From DYFT01 sp041695085 (GTDB lineage: Bacteria; Bacteroidota; Ignavibacteria; UBA10030), in contig JBGFRO010000030.1 of assembly GCA_041695085.1 (NCBI GenBank), positions 62,001 through 126,000 of the forward strand: 64,000 nucleotides of DNA, read 5' to 3'. Below the pieces are notes generated by a model. The model did not search any database. It was not told the DNA's origin and saw only the letters and a list, made by a program, of their open reading frames with translations. Shown piece by piece: positions 17,759 through 28,165 of this stretch; within the stretch, counting starts at the first letter, position 1, and the number at the start of each line of letters is the position of its first letter. The position numbers and the translations under genes were made by a program.

Positions 17759-19387
17759 ATGCAAAAACGATTTTCGGTATGGACGGTGGGAGCGATGATG
17801 CTCGCCGGCATGCTCATCGGCTTTCAGGGGAAGGACCTGATCTCGGCCGACAACATCTATGAGCAACTCAATAAATTCAAAGATGTCCTGGTGCTCGCGG
17901 AGAAATATTATGTTGATGAAGTCGACACGAAGAAATTGACCGAAGGAGCGATTGACGGATTGATTGAAAAACTCGATCCTCATTCGGTCTACTTCGGACC
18001 GCAGGCGTTCCAGCGCGAGGCGGAGCGGGTGCAGGGGAATTACGAGGGTGTCGGTTTGCAGATCCGATCATTGAACGACACCATCATCGTTGTGGAACCA
18101 ATGGGAGGAAGTCCCGCTGCTCGTCTCGGCATCATGTCGAACGACCGTATTGTGAAAATTGGTGATTCCAGTGCTGTCGGGTTGAGCACCGATCAGGCGG
18201 CTTCGAGACTGCGAGGTCCAAAAGGGACAAAGGTGCGGGTTGGCATCGCGCGGCCGGGGGTGAAAGAACTTCTGACCTACGAAATTGTCCGCGATCGCAT
18301 TTCGATCGTCAGCGTCGACGTTGCACTCATGATCAACGACCATGTCGGCTATATCAGCGTCAACCGGTTCGATCTGAAGACGGCCGCGGAAGTGGAGCAG
18401 GCGCTTCAGAAACTGAGTGCACAGGGGATGAAGCGCGTTATTCTCGACTTACGAAACAATCCGGGCGGTGTTATGGATCAAGCCACGCGCGTTGCCGATC
18501 TTTTCCTGGATGGCGGCACGAAGGATAAACCGCGACAGATCGTCTTCACAAAGGCCCGACGACCTGAGCTTGAAGAAGCAGACACCGCAAGGAGCGGCGA
18601 TCCCTTCGAGCGCGTACCGGTCGTTGTGCTCGTGAACAACGCATCGGCAAGCGCCAGCGAGATCGTTGCCGGCGCCATTCAAGACTGGGATCGCGGCCTC
18701 ATCGTGGGAGAGACTACGTTCGGCAAAGGTTTGGTGCAACGTCAATGGACGTTTAACGACGGCTCTGCCTTCCGCATGACCATTGCACGCTATTATACGC
18801 CGAGCGGTAGGCTTATCCAGCGTGCGTACGAAGGAAAGGACAAATCCTCCTATCAACGCGAGGCGTTCGAGCGCAACGAAGAGGAAGGTGAGAACATTCA
18901 TCACAACAACGAAGCGAGGCGTGACAGCGCCCGGCCAGTTTTCAAGACGAATGCGGGACGTGTCGTGTACGGAGGAGGGGGCATTACGCCGGATTATATC
19001 GTCAAACCGGCAACGCTGACGGAGAACACGCTCAATCTGCTCCGAAGAGATCTGTTTTACGAGTTCGTAACGGCTTATCTGGATCGGGAAGGACGCGAGC
19101 TTCGGACGCGTTACGGTTCGGATATGAAGAGCTTTATTAAAGAGTACACCATCTCACCAGACATGCTCAACGCATTCAAGACGTTTGTAGCGGAGAAGAA
19201 GGTGGCGAACAATGAGCAGGATTTTGAGAAAGATACGTCGTTTCTCACCAGCCGTTTGAAGGCATACGTCGCTCGCGCATTTTGGGGAAACGACGGGTGG
19301 TATCCGGTGATGCTGGAAGTCGATACGCAATTCCAGAAAGCAATCAGCCTCTTGCCCGAAGCGGCACGCATAGCGAAATTGAACTGA
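17759..19387 (+). CDS. S41 family C-terminal processing protease
   Basis: 542 residues. One N-terminal hydrophobic segment (SVWTVGAMMLAGMLIGF) would export or anchor it in the periplasm. A helical region with DPHSVYFGP is followed by a PDZ domain (about residues 95-180: YEGVGLQI, GGSPAARLGIMSNDRIVKIG) and the S41 catalytic core with LDLRNNPGGVMDQA. The catalytic Ser is in NNASASASEIVAGAIQDW (Ser298 by spacing), with Lys323 in FGKGLVQRQW 25 residues later. It belongs to the Ctp/Prc group that trims envelope proteins and wall hydrolases. Start is the ATG at 17759 with GGAAGG upstream. A single gene; the next one is convergent. Confidence 0.94.
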   Translation: MQKRFSVWTVGAMMLAGMLIGFQGKDLISADNIYEQLNKFKDVLVLAEKYYVDEVDTKKLTEGAIDGLIEKLDPHSVYFGPQAFQREAERVQGNYEGVGLQIRSLNDTIIVVEPMGGSPAARLGIMSNDRIVKIGDSSAVGLSTDQAASRLRGPKGTKVRVGIARPGVKELLTYEIVRDRISIVSVDVALMINDHVGYISVNRFDLKTAAEVEQALQKLSAQGMKRVILDLRNNPGGVMDQATRVADLFLDGGTKDKPRQIVFTKARRPELEEADTARSGDPFERVPVVVLVNNASASASEIVAGAIQDWDRGLIVGETTFGKGLVQRQWTFNDGSAFRMTIARYYTPSGRLIQRAYEGKDKSSYQREAFERNEEEGENIHHNNEARRDSARPVFKTNAGRVVYGGGGITPDYIVKPATLTENTLNLLRRDLFYEFVTAYLDREGRELRTRYGSDMKSFIKEYTISPDMLNAFKTFVAEKKVANNEQDFEKDTSFLTSRLKAYVARAFWGNDGWYPVMLEVDTQFQKAISLLPEAARIAKLN

Positions 19388-19532
19388 CGGATGCATGTTA
19401 CGTTCCTCAACGATGGGGAGGTGATGAAGATGTCGCCTCCCCATTCTTCTTGCGCTTGGTGGAGGCGACGTCCTGTTGGCGAGTCCACGATCCTTCCGAC
19501 CGTTTTCTCTGTCTACACCTCTGTTCGGAAAG

Positions 19533-21995
19533 TCAGAAGAGCGATTCGTACTGCATCTTCCAATCGAAGGAGTAACCGAGAGTGATGCCGGCGACGAGAG
19601 CGGTCGCGATGGGGGGAGGTTGTCCCGGCTCCGGGCTTTGTTGTCCCTGGAAGAGAAAAAAATAAATTGAAGGAGCAAGTGTAAACCGACCGAGGGGTAT
19701 GGCAACGTCGCCTCTCAAGCGAACGAGCAATCGCCGGGTATCGCCGCTCGATTTTTTCTGTTTAATGTAGTATGTGCCGTCGAACTCACTCCTAAAAAGC
19801 GCAGCGCCGAGCGAGAGTTGATAGGAAGTTTGTAGATTGATCCCGTTCTCGTCCGGCCGAGGCCGTTGGGATTGGTCAAAGGTCTGCGTGAGACTAATCC
19901 GTGATCGACTAAAGCCGGCAACTTCTGAGAATCCCACCCCTACACCAATCGTGACGTCCCTCTGGCGCGGGTTCCGGATGGTGATCGTCTGAGCGCCGAC
20001 GGTTTGTTTGCTTTCCGTCGGTGTGATCTCAGTGTCGTACCGCACGCTGGCGGACGGATACAACGAGATTGCGTTCGTTGTTTTGGATGAGCGGAGATTG
20101 AGAACGGTTTCAAAGAAGAGATCGTCCGAGATTTCCTGCAATGGTTGGCTGCTGATCTGTGATCGTCCAAAGATGGCATAGAGGCGATTGTCCCAAATCA
20201 GAAGGGATGATTCTTGTCGGAGGCGCACATCGGCTTCATAGGTGATCCTCTCGAAATCTGTGCCGCGCAGCTCGGTCAGCCCGATGCTGCGGTAAGAGGA
20301 GTTGGCCCGATACTGACCGGCGGAATAGTTGAATTGCAGTCGCGACAGGGTGAACCGCCAGAAACTTCTCGTTCTGTAGGAGCTGTCGACCACGGCGATG
20401 GGCAGACGAGCAGCCGCGCGCGTTTCGTCGCGGCGTCGCTTCAGGAAGCGAATCAGAAAATCCCGAACAATCACCGGCTGACCATTCTCTGCCCCTCGCA
20501 GTAGATCGTTCGAATCGAAACGGGAAACGAGGTTCCGCCCTTCGCGAAACGTTTGAAAACCATCGCCGCCTCCCGCGAGAAAATTTGTTGTCGCCACGTG
20601 ATACAATTCAGGTGGGCTGCGCTGAAGCAAAGGGTTGTTGTGGATGAACCAGTCGCTCATGCCGATGCTCGTGATTTGCAGGTTGTGGAGGAAGTTCGTC
20701 CTTCCTCCCCGCTTGTTTGCAGCGCTCTGTCGTTGTAGGGCACTCAATTGCTGGCCGGTGAGACGTAGGGTCACCAATTCGTTGTCGGTCCAGAGCATCT
20801 GTTCCAGCGTGCGAACGGTGAGCTTGCGGTATCGCGTATCCGATTCATCGATGGGGAATTCAAGTCCTTCGAAGCGAAAGAAGGTGTTGTTGAGAAGCGC
20901 AATCTCCGTGCGAGTATGATGCAGCATAACGTTGAGAACGAGCTGAATGAGATCGTGCGCGGAGAACCACTCTTCAACAAGAAGAAGCGGCTCGTCCGGT
21001 TCCACGCCGTACGTTGCGCGGCTGTACTCATCGTATTGTTGCTCACTCCCGATGGCGAGGCGAGTTGCGAACTCCACGTCGCTCATCACTGTGGCGTTGA
21101 CGGAGTGATGACCGCGTAAAACGGTCTCCACCTTTCCCGTTGATTCATGAAAGAGCAGGTCTAGTTGAACCACCGCCGATCCATAGCGGATGGGACTAAC
21201 GATCGTTGTGGAGCCGGACTGATCCGGCTCTTCTTTACGTACAAGGGGAGCGTTTGAGCTTTGCTCGGCACGGGCAATCACAACGTCGATCCCCGGTACA
21301 GCCATAGCGAGCCGGTAACAATCATCCAAACGCAGATGAGTAAGGGCAATGACAACATCAGCTTGCTGTCGAAGTTGCGCGACGAGCGTCTGGGCTGCAG
21401 TGATGGGGTCGGTGACTGTGAGATTATCGAAGTGCTGGCGCAGAATCAGCTGCTCGATGGCCGGGTCGGTCAAACCGAGGATGGCAACACGCACTCCGCC
21501 GGCTTTTTGTACTACAATAGATGGAGTGAGAAATGGTTCTGATGAACCTTTCATAAACAGGTTTGCGGCGAGGAGTGGAATGCCTGCTGGATTTGTGCTG
21601 TATGACTTCAGCACCTGTTTACCATAATCGAATTCGTGATTCCCTACAACGAGAGCGTCGTATCGCAACTCGCGTAATGCAGAGAGCATGGAGAAGCCGC
21701 GGTCGCCTTTGAGCAAGTAATAATATCCGAGTGCGTTGCCGGCATCCAGCAGGAGTAAGTATTCGGCACCAACTTCCCGTCGAACCTGCTCGATAATGGT
21801 CTTACGTCGAACTATCCCCCCCGCAAGCTCCTGTCCCACCGGAGTAATATCAAAATATCCGTACGTGTTACCCGTCAACAGAAGGGAGAGGCGTTTCGTG
21901 GAAGTGGATTGAGCGAATGAAGTCACGCTGCAAAGAGTGACTAACAGAACTCCAAAGAACCACTTCTGGCGAATATGGCGGTGAATGGGTTTCAT
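19533..21995 (-). CDS. 5'-nucleotidase-like metallophosphoesterase with C-terminal barrel-like domain
   Basis: About 820 residues from the ATG at 21995, which gives a signal peptide (KWFFGVLLVTLCSVTSFAQ). A longer frame to 22106 adds unlikely residues. Residues 30-300 form a metallophosphatase domain of the UshA/5'-nucleotidase type, though the opening Asp-x-His motif is weak (LLLTGNTYGYFD); GNHEFDYGKQ is clear. Next is a nucleotidase C-terminal domain (LRLTGQQLSAL, VATTNFLAGGGDGFQTF). The last roughly 270 residues alternate in the manner of outer-membrane beta strands and end in an aromatic (QYESLF), as barrels do. It may be a surface-anchored nucleotidase. The missing canonical DxH suggests altered metal binding. 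Confidence 0.75.
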   Translation of the reverse strand: MKPIHRHIRQKWFFGVLLVTLCSVTSFAQSTSTKRLSLLLTGNTYGYFDITPVGQELAGGIVRRKTIIEQVRREVGAEYLLLLDAGNALGYYYLLKGDRGFSMLSALRELRYDALVVGNHEFDYGKQVLKSYSTNPAGIPLLAANLFMKGSSEPFLTPSIVVQKAGGVRVAILGLTDPAIEQLILRQHFDNLTVTDPITAAQTLVAQLRQQADVVIALTHLRLDDCYRLAMAVPGIDVVIARAEQSSNAPLVRKEEPDQSGSTTIVSPIRYGSAVVQLDLLFHESTGKVETVLRGHHSVNATVMSDVEFATRLAIGSEQQYDEYSRATYGVEPDEPLLLVEEWFSAHDLIQLVLNVMLHHTRTEIALLNNTFFRFEGLEFPIDESDTRYRKLTVRTLEQMLWTDNELVTLRLTGQQLSALQRQSAANKRGGRTNFLHNLQITSIGMSDWFIHNNPLLQRSPPELYHVATTNFLAGGGDGFQTFREGRNLVSRFDSNDLLRGAENGQPVIVRDFLIRFLKRRRDETRAAARLPIAVVDSSYRTRSFWRFTLSRLQFNYSAGQYRANSSYRSIGLTELRGTDFERITYEADVRLRQESSLLIWDNRLYAIFGRSQISSQPLQEISDDLFFETVLNLRSSKTTNAISLYPSASVRYDTEITPTESKQTVGAQTITIRNPRQRDVTIGVGVGFSEVAGFSRSRISLTQTFDQSQRPRPDENGINLQTSYQLSLGAALFRSEFDGTYYIKQKKSSGDTRRLLVRLRGDVAIPLGRFTLAPSIYFFLFQGQQSPEPGQPPPIATALVAGITLGYSFDWKMQYESLF

Positions 21996-22136
21996 CGTTG
22001 GATCATCACGAACTGGGACAAAAATTACGTCATTTTTTGATTCAGATGCATCGATCGACTCAAGACGACTTCTCTCGATCTTCTTGAGTTGCAATGAATG
22101 ATACAACGAGGGAGTGCTGTGGAGGAGCTTTTGTTC

Positions 22137-22165
22137 TTGACATTACCTCGAAAAACTTTTATACT
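22137..22165 (+). promoter_or_regulatory. Consensus-like sigma70 promoter
   Basis: TTGACA (22137-22142) and TATACT (22160-22165) with a 17-base spacer, reading toward the TonB-receptor operon. If used, the leader would be about 440 bases long. The 22,166-22,609 stretch has no credible ORF and I recognise no riboswitch in it. Confidence 0.65.
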
Positions 22166-22609
22166 CACAGCAGTGAAACTGAGTTTTGCTAATGAAAGAG
22201 ACCGATTCTTCAGTCGCACCCGCACCTCGGTGCAACGTCTCGCCTTTCCGATTCACCTCGATACACAGTTACGTCGGTACAAGCGACCTATCCCTGAGCC
22301 TTACGTAGCGGTCTGATGCAGGAACTGTTTCGTCAAAGCTGGTTTGTGTTGCACGAAAGCTAAGAACGGCCACAGCCAATTGCCGTCGGAACCATTCGCC
22401 TGAACATCTACACCAGGTTCGATTTCATACAACAACCACTCCCCCATCAATCGAAGGGAGGTGCCGAGGAATCATCACTGCTACGATCTCCCTATAGGCT
22501 TTCGAGAGACGATTCCCGTTCTCTGCACGGGGAGGCGTCTCCACACGAATCGCCAATCCTGCACAGCGCATAATCCACCCACATTACCATCTATCCAAGG
22601 AGTACCATC

Positions 22610-25549
22610 ATGAGATATTCTTGGTGCGGCGTTCTTCTCACCCTGTCTCTGGTGATGCTCTCCACCGCGCTGGTGTTTGCGCAGAGTGGAAAGATCACAG
22701 GAACAGTGAAAGACGCGTCCAGCGGCGAGGCGGTTGTCGGCGCCAACGTTGTTCTCGAAGGGACGACACTCGGCAGCGCTGCAGACGTCAACGGTGTTTA
22801 CTTCATCTTGAATGTTCCCCCCGGATTGTACAACGTCGTTGCCTCCGCCGTAGGATATGCCCGACAAGTGGTACGGAACGTCCGTGTCGGTTCGGATCAG
22901 ATCATCCAACTTGATTTTAGTCTTCGCAGCGAAGCGATCGGTCTCCAGGAAGTAATTGTGGAAGCCCAACAGCGCGTGATCGATCCGAGCCAAACGTCGG
23001 CCAAATCTCGCGTCACAGCGGACGAATTCCGAGCCTTGCCACTGCGGGAGGTATATGATCTTGTTGCCACCTCCCCGAGCGTTTACAAAGGTTTCGTACG
23101 CGGCGGCAAGCAGTTCGAGACGAAAACCTTGATTGACGGGGTCGACATCACCGATCAATTCTATGCCTCGGCGGCAGATAATGGTCCTGGCGCCAATACT
23201 CCTTATCTCGTCTACAATGCGATCATCCGACACAGCCAGGCACAAAAATCGGCCCTCATGGATCTCAATGCCGGTTCCGTTGAGGAAGCAAGCGTATTGA
23301 CAGGCGGTGTGGGAGCCGATTATTCATCTGCAACAGCGGGCGTCGTTTCTTATTCCTTGCGCGAAGGTCGCGGACCACTTGCCGGCGGTGCAAGGTTCCG
23401 CATCAGCAATGGCGGACTGAAGCATCATGGGCCGGATGTGTATAATGATGCCGAAAAATATCTTGCAGAAAAAGCAACCCTGGCTGCAAGCGCCGATCCC
23501 ACTAACCGCGCAAAAGCCGAGCGGTATACATGGAGCAAGGGGAAGTATTCCTACGGCGAGAAGCCGACCACGAACGCAGAGGTCAATCTCGGTGGCGGGC
23601 TGATGGATAATGCCGGCGTGTACCTCACAGCAGGCTTAAACGAATCATATGGACGCCTTCCGAATGAATTCACACGCAAAGTAAACTCCACGCTCAAGCT
23701 CAATTACAGTCCCGTGCCGGAAATTCGTTTCAATGTTTTGGGTATCCTCGAGGATCAAGGACAGCTCTTTGGGTGGAAGAACAGCAACTTCTCAGAAGAC
23801 TTCCGCTTCTTCCTTGAAGGTGTACCGCGATGGGACGGCATGAACTTCGCCGGTCAACTCAAGATGACGCATGTTCTCTCCCCCCAGACGTTTTATGAGG
23901 TGCAGGTGAGCCTTGTGACGAGAGAGGAACGACGCGGGTATGTCGACGGGAACAAGGACGGTATCATCGGACTCAATGAGGAGGGTGATTTCCTCACGTT
24001 TGCCGACACGGCACAAGTCAATCGCTACATGGCAAACGCAGCGAATTCCCAGTTCAATAAATTTTTCTCGCCCACACCGCGCAACGAGTCGGGAAGTGAA
24101 ACGGTGATGACAAACGCCGGAGGTTTACGATGGAAGATTGCGCGCCCCGGCATCTTTTATGAAGAGTTCACCAACTCAAAGCTCACGTTGAAAGCCGACG
24201 TCACGAGCCAGGTTACCGTCAATCATCAACTCCGCGCCGGCTTCCAGGCTCTTTTTCACAATCTTGACCGTGAGTTACGGGCGGGATACATCGGCGGTCA
24301 GTTCCCCACTTACAAGAACTATGTCGAAGAAATCTGGAACGTCAAACCGAAAGAGTTTAGCATCTATGCGCAGGACAAGATGGAATATGCCGGTCTGATC
24401 ATCAACATCGGTGCTCGACTGGATGCCCTTGATCTCAATGCTGGCGATTTTGCGAACTACTTCGGGCCATTCCGAGATGTAACAGATGCAGGTGGGGGAC
24501 CGGCGCGAGTTCCGGTGCGAGGTCCAAACATCGAGATGCGGTACTTCTTCTCGCCTCGACTCGGCGTCTCGCATCCCATCAGCGATCGCGCTGCGATGTA
24601 TTTCTCCTTCTCACGACAAACTCAGCCGCAACCGTTCTCTCGTCTCTTCACAAACTACGGCGATTTCGGCAATCCCTCATTGCCCGTGGTGGTGCATACG
24701 GGTCAGGATCCCATCAAATCGACTAATTATGATCTCGGCGTCCAATGGTCGTTCATCGAAGGGTATGGTCTCGATGTGAATGCATATTACCGTGACATCC
24801 AGAATTACGGCGCGACCGCCTTTACGGTAACGCCGAGAGCACCGTGGCGACTGTACATCATCACCACAGCCTTCGGCTATGCGGACTCGCGAGGCGTTGA
24901 GCTCACATTGCGTAAAAATATGGAGCCGGTGCTGGGGGACTTTCTTGCAATGGGAGGACGGTTCAGCTACGCGTACAGCTACATCAAGCAGGCCGTTCCT
25001 GCGGGAGGCAACACGACGACATTCTCCACCGTCGGCGGCGACAGCGCGAAGTATGGAGGACAACTCCCCTTCAGCGACATTCGCTACTTCAACACGATCG
25101 AGCAGAACGTTCAGGGAGGCAACAGCTCTCTCACGGGAGGATATGATCGTCCGCACCGCATCACCTATACGCTGATGATGCGCTTCCCGTACGACGTTCT
25201 GTTCTCAAGCGTCGGTCGGTTTGAGAGCGGCTTCTTCTATCGCCGCACGCTCGGTGATCCACGCGCTCGTGAATTGGCGGAAGGTCCGTGGAACAAGCAG
25301 ATCGATCTCCGGATCGAGAAGATGTTCGACCTCGGCCCGGCGCGCGTCTCCGTGTACGTGGATATGTTGAATGCGTTCGACTGGAAGAATGTTTTGGCCT
25401 ACGATGCCAGCAGTGTTGGCCAACTCGAATGGGAACGGAACGGTGATCCGACGGGCGGTCCGACAGCTCCTCGTCCCGTAACGCAGGATGGCTCGTTGAT
25501 TTACGACATCCCGAGGGAGGTCTACTTTGGCTTTACCGTCAATTTCTGA
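22610..25549 (+). CDS. TonB-dependent outer-membrane receptor
   Basis: 979 residues with a signal peptide (CGVLLTLSLVMLSTALVFAQ). Residues about 26-110 form a CarboxypepD-regulatory-like domain (GKITGTVKDASSGEAVVGAN, then an LNVPPGLYNVVASAVGY half), typical of Bacteroidota receptors. A plug domain follows (FVRGGKQFETKTLIDGVDIT), then a long barrel ending YDIPREVYFGFTVNF with a terminal Phe. The ATG at 22610 has AAGGAG 8 bases upstream. By family it imports an unknown ligand using TonB energy. It is the first gene of a three-gene run with a large exported protein and a PorV-like protein, and a strong promoter lies 440 bases upstream. Confidence 0.92.
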   Translation: MRYSWCGVLLTLSLVMLSTALVFAQSGKITGTVKDASSGEAVVGANVVLEGTTLGSAADVNGVYFILNVPPGLYNVVASAVGYARQVVRNVRVGSDQIIQLDFSLRSEAIGLQEVIVEAQQRVIDPSQTSAKSRVTADEFRALPLREVYDLVATSPSVYKGFVRGGKQFETKTLIDGVDITDQFYASAADNGPGANTPYLVYNAIIRHSQAQKSALMDLNAGSVEEASVLTGGVGADYSSATAGVVSYSLREGRGPLAGGARFRISNGGLKHHGPDVYNDAEKYLAEKATLAASADPTNRAKAERYTWSKGKYSYGEKPTTNAEVNLGGGLMDNAGVYLTAGLNESYGRLPNEFTRKVNSTLKLNYSPVPEIRFNVLGILEDQGQLFGWKNSNFSEDFRFFLEGVPRWDGMNFAGQLKMTHVLSPQTFYEVQVSLVTREERRGYVDGNKDGIIGLNEEGDFLTFADTAQVNRYMANAANSQFNKFFSPTPRNESGSETVMTNAGGLRWKIARPGIFYEEFTNSKLTLKADVTSQVTVNHQLRAGFQALFHNLDRELRAGYIGGQFPTYKNYVEEIWNVKPKEFSIYAQDKMEYAGLIINIGARLDALDLNAGDFANYFGPFRDVTDAGGGPARVPVRGPNIEMRYFFSPRLGVSHPISDRAAMYFSFSRQTQPQPFSRLFTNYGDFGNPSLPVVVHTGQDPIKSTNYDLGVQWSFIEGYGLDVNAYYRDIQNYGATAFTVTPRAPWRLYIITTAFGYADSRGVELTLRKNMEPVLGDFLAMGGRFSYAYSYIKQAVPAGGNTTTFSTVGGDSAKYGGQLPFSDIRYFNTIEQNVQGGNSSLTGGYDRPHRITYTLMMRFPYDVLFSSVGRFESGFFYRRTLGDPRARELAEGPWNKQIDLRIEKMFDLGPARVSVYVDMLNAFDWKNVLAYDASSVGQLEWERNGDPTGGPTAPRPVTQDGSLIYDIPREVYFGFTVNF

Positions 25550-25594
25550 ACAACTCGCCTTCAAACTCATAGCTTAACTTGAGGAGAAATTTAC

Positions 25595-28114
25595 ATGACA
25601 ACGACACGACATAGACTGACAATGTGGAAGGCGAGACTGTTGTGGTTGGTCGTCTTCATCTTGTTCAGCACCGTTTTCGTCGTCTACGGGCAGAGCGTTC
25701 TGACCGAAGACATTTATAATCTCAATAAAGCCACCAACGTTCTCGATCCCGCCAACGGTACGGGCGTGATGGTTTCCGGAGAACTATGGGATTCCTTCAA
25801 ACCGCCCAACACTGGCGCCTGGTACGGTGAGGCAACGCAACCGATTATCGGCCATCTCTTCCGCATCGGCAATTTTGATCGCGCGTGGTCAACGCCGACA
25901 CATCTCTGGCCGGGAGGCTGGAACATGGGGAATTTTTGGGCGAAGGACATGTTCATGTCCGAATACAACCCGGACGCCTCGTGGAATCCACCCACTGTTG
26001 CCGGCAGTGCGAACCCCGCACATAAGGCGGTCGCAGGCGGCAATTATGCCGTCGCGTCGTTCAACACAAGGGTTGCCGGAGCGAATGACCCGAACCGCAC
26101 CTACACACGCGAGACCCGATGGGTTGACGCGAACAAACGACATCGAGCTTTGTACGAATGCGGATTCCCCACCAACATCGGTGTTGATGTGAAAGTGAAG
26201 ATTCACCAATTCTCTCTGAATTGGAACAACATCAACGACTTCATCATTGTTGAGCTGACATTGAAGAATACCGGTCAGGTCGACATCAACGCAGATGGAA
26301 CGGTGGAGCGAACGAATAACAAAATCAATGCCTTGACACTTCTCGCCTGCGGTGAGTTCATGTCGTCGTATTGGTTGACGACCGCGGCGACGCGCGGCAA
26401 CTCGTTCGGAGCCAAGCGCGCTATCGGATACATCGGTGACAATGATGGGACCGGCAGTCCCTGGGACATGATGATTGGTTATCCCGGCGAGAGTGCTACC
26501 GGAAAGAAAGACATGGGCATTAATGCTTTTTCCTTCCGTTATTACACGGACACCTGGAGCTCATGGGCGTGGCTTGACGCCAAGAAAGGGGATGGGACAA
26601 TCAAGAACACGATATACGGAACGCACCCAATCGGCACCGGAGCGCAACGAGGTTGGTTTGCCTCTGGGGGCCAAGGTCGGGGGCTGAGCATCGGCGCCAG
26701 CGCATTTAACAATCCCAAGAACCTGCACGTTGCCTCCATGGGTACGTATTTCAAAGACGGCGGCAAGTCGCGTGACGCAACGAAGTTCGACCTTTCGCCC
26801 GATCCGAACTTCTTCGCAAGCGGCACGCCCGGTAACCCGGTGAGTTTCGTCCCGAAGCCGGGGCCTGTTACAGCAGCCTCGAGGCCTCGAGGAGATAGAA
26901 AGCTTTTTTCGGAGGAGTCCGGGAGCGCGTTTGAAGTGCCAACATATGAATCGTGGACAAAGGGCTTCACTGCGGAGAACAACTTTGACGGTGACATGTT
27001 CAGCGGCATCGGACCTTTTTCCCTCGACGTCGGTGAAGAAATCACCGTTGTATGGGCCGAAGCGGGTGGATTCCGTCTCCAAGGTGTAACAAACGCCATC
27101 GCTGCTGCACGGTGGGCTTATGCGCGCAATTACGACTTAGGATTTGACTATCCGGCCGTTCCCGAAATGCGGGTCGACAATACGCTCGACAAGTCTACAA
27201 AAATTCGTTGGGACAACCGCGCAAACAGCGGAGCCGGCTTTGCAGGATACAAGATTTATCGCGCCTCTCAAGCGAAACGCATCAATTGGTTGGAAGGTGG
27301 CATGCGGGAACTGGATGATTATTGGCAGAACATGACGCCGGGCCCGACGCCGAACAACCTGAAAAAGCCGGTCAATCCCAATTTTGCGGGGCAGGCGTTT
27401 GTCGCGGGTCGTGAAGGGGTGCCCGATTCGTGGGGTCCGTACGAACTTCTTGCCGTGATTCCACAAGCTCAGCTATCTCAGTACGCGGATAACTCCGTTT
27501 CCGGCTACAACTATTCGTACGAGGACAAGACGGTGGAACTCGGTTTCAAGTACTGGTACTACGTGGCGGCCTATACACAAGGCAACTATAGCATGGATCA
27601 TCCGGCGTACGGGGGCACGAATCCGAAGACTCGGACGCACATCGAAACCTCTAACATCAACCGAAACGGTGCTTCGGGTCTGTGGGAGAACACATATCCG
27701 TTTGCCGAATTCAATACATTCTATCCGAAGGATGCAGCAGGTCAGAAACGGTTAGGTGCGGGGTTCGTTGTGAAGTCGGCATTAGCCGATCCGGCGAAGC
27801 TTGCCAGCGGTGCCTCGAAGATTTCGGTGAAACCGAATCCCTACAAGAAGAAAGCCTTGTTTGATAGTGCGGTAGATGCATTCGACCACAAAGTCACCTT
27901 CTACAATTTGCCGCCCAAGGCAAAGATTACGATTTTGGATGTATCCGGACAAATCGTTCAGGAGATTAACTTTGCCTCGAACGACCCGAACAATGGAAGC
28001 ACCTTCTGGAATCTGTTCTCCAAGGATGGAGTGGAGGTGGCGAGCGGGCTCTACGTCTATGTAGTGGATTATGACGGCGGACAGCATATCGGCTATCTGT
28101 CGATCATGCGCTAA
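25595..28114 (+). CDS. Large exported protein with T9SS-like C-terminal domain
   Basis: 839 residues. The N-terminal signal is ARLLWLVVFILFSTVFVVYGQ. The middle, with many Trp and Gly-Asn stretches, matches no family I can name. A fibronectin-like region (DNTLDKSTKIRWDNRANSG, AGYKIYRASQ) lies near residues 525-560. The last 90 residues (ISVKPNPYKKKALFD, ITILDVSGQIVQEINF, VASGLYVYVVDYDG) resemble the FlgD/T9SS type A sorting fold. Start is the ATG at 25595 with GAGGAG upstream. It lies 45 bases after the TonB receptor and 51 before the PorV-like gene, so it probably acts as the surface partner of the receptor or as secreted cargo. Confidence 0.75.
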   Translation: MTTTRHRLTMWKARLLWLVVFILFSTVFVVYGQSVLTEDIYNLNKATNVLDPANGTGVMVSGELWDSFKPPNTGAWYGEATQPIIGHLFRIGNFDRAWSTPTHLWPGGWNMGNFWAKDMFMSEYNPDASWNPPTVAGSANPAHKAVAGGNYAVASFNTRVAGANDPNRTYTRETRWVDANKRHRALYECGFPTNIGVDVKVKIHQFSLNWNNINDFIIVELTLKNTGQVDINADGTVERTNNKINALTLLACGEFMSSYWLTTAATRGNSFGAKRAIGYIGDNDGTGSPWDMMIGYPGESATGKKDMGINAFSFRYYTDTWSSWAWLDAKKGDGTIKNTIYGTHPIGTGAQRGWFASGGQGRGLSIGASAFNNPKNLHVASMGTYFKDGGKSRDATKFDLSPDPNFFASGTPGNPVSFVPKPGPVTAASRPRGDRKLFSEESGSAFEVPTYESWTKGFTAENNFDGDMFSGIGPFSLDVGEEITVVWAEAGGFRLQGVTNAIAAARWAYARNYDLGFDYPAVPEMRVDNTLDKSTKIRWDNRANSGAGFAGYKIYRASQAKRINWLEGGMRELDDYWQNMTPGPTPNNLKKPVNPNFAGQAFVAGREGVPDSWGPYELLAVIPQAQLSQYADNSVSGYNYSYEDKTVELGFKYWYYVAAYTQGNYSMDHPAYGGTNPKTRTHIETSNINRNGASGLWENTYPFAEFNTFYPKDAAGQKRLGAGFVVKSALADPAKLASGASKISVKPNPYKKKALFDSAVDAFDHKVTFYNLPPKAKITILDVSGQIVQEINFASNDPNNGSTFWNLFSKDGVEVASGLYVYVVDYDGGQHIGYLSIMR

Positions 28115-28165
28115 CCGATCTCGGAACTGATAACACCTCAACACTTTTTAGAAAGAGGCACAGCA

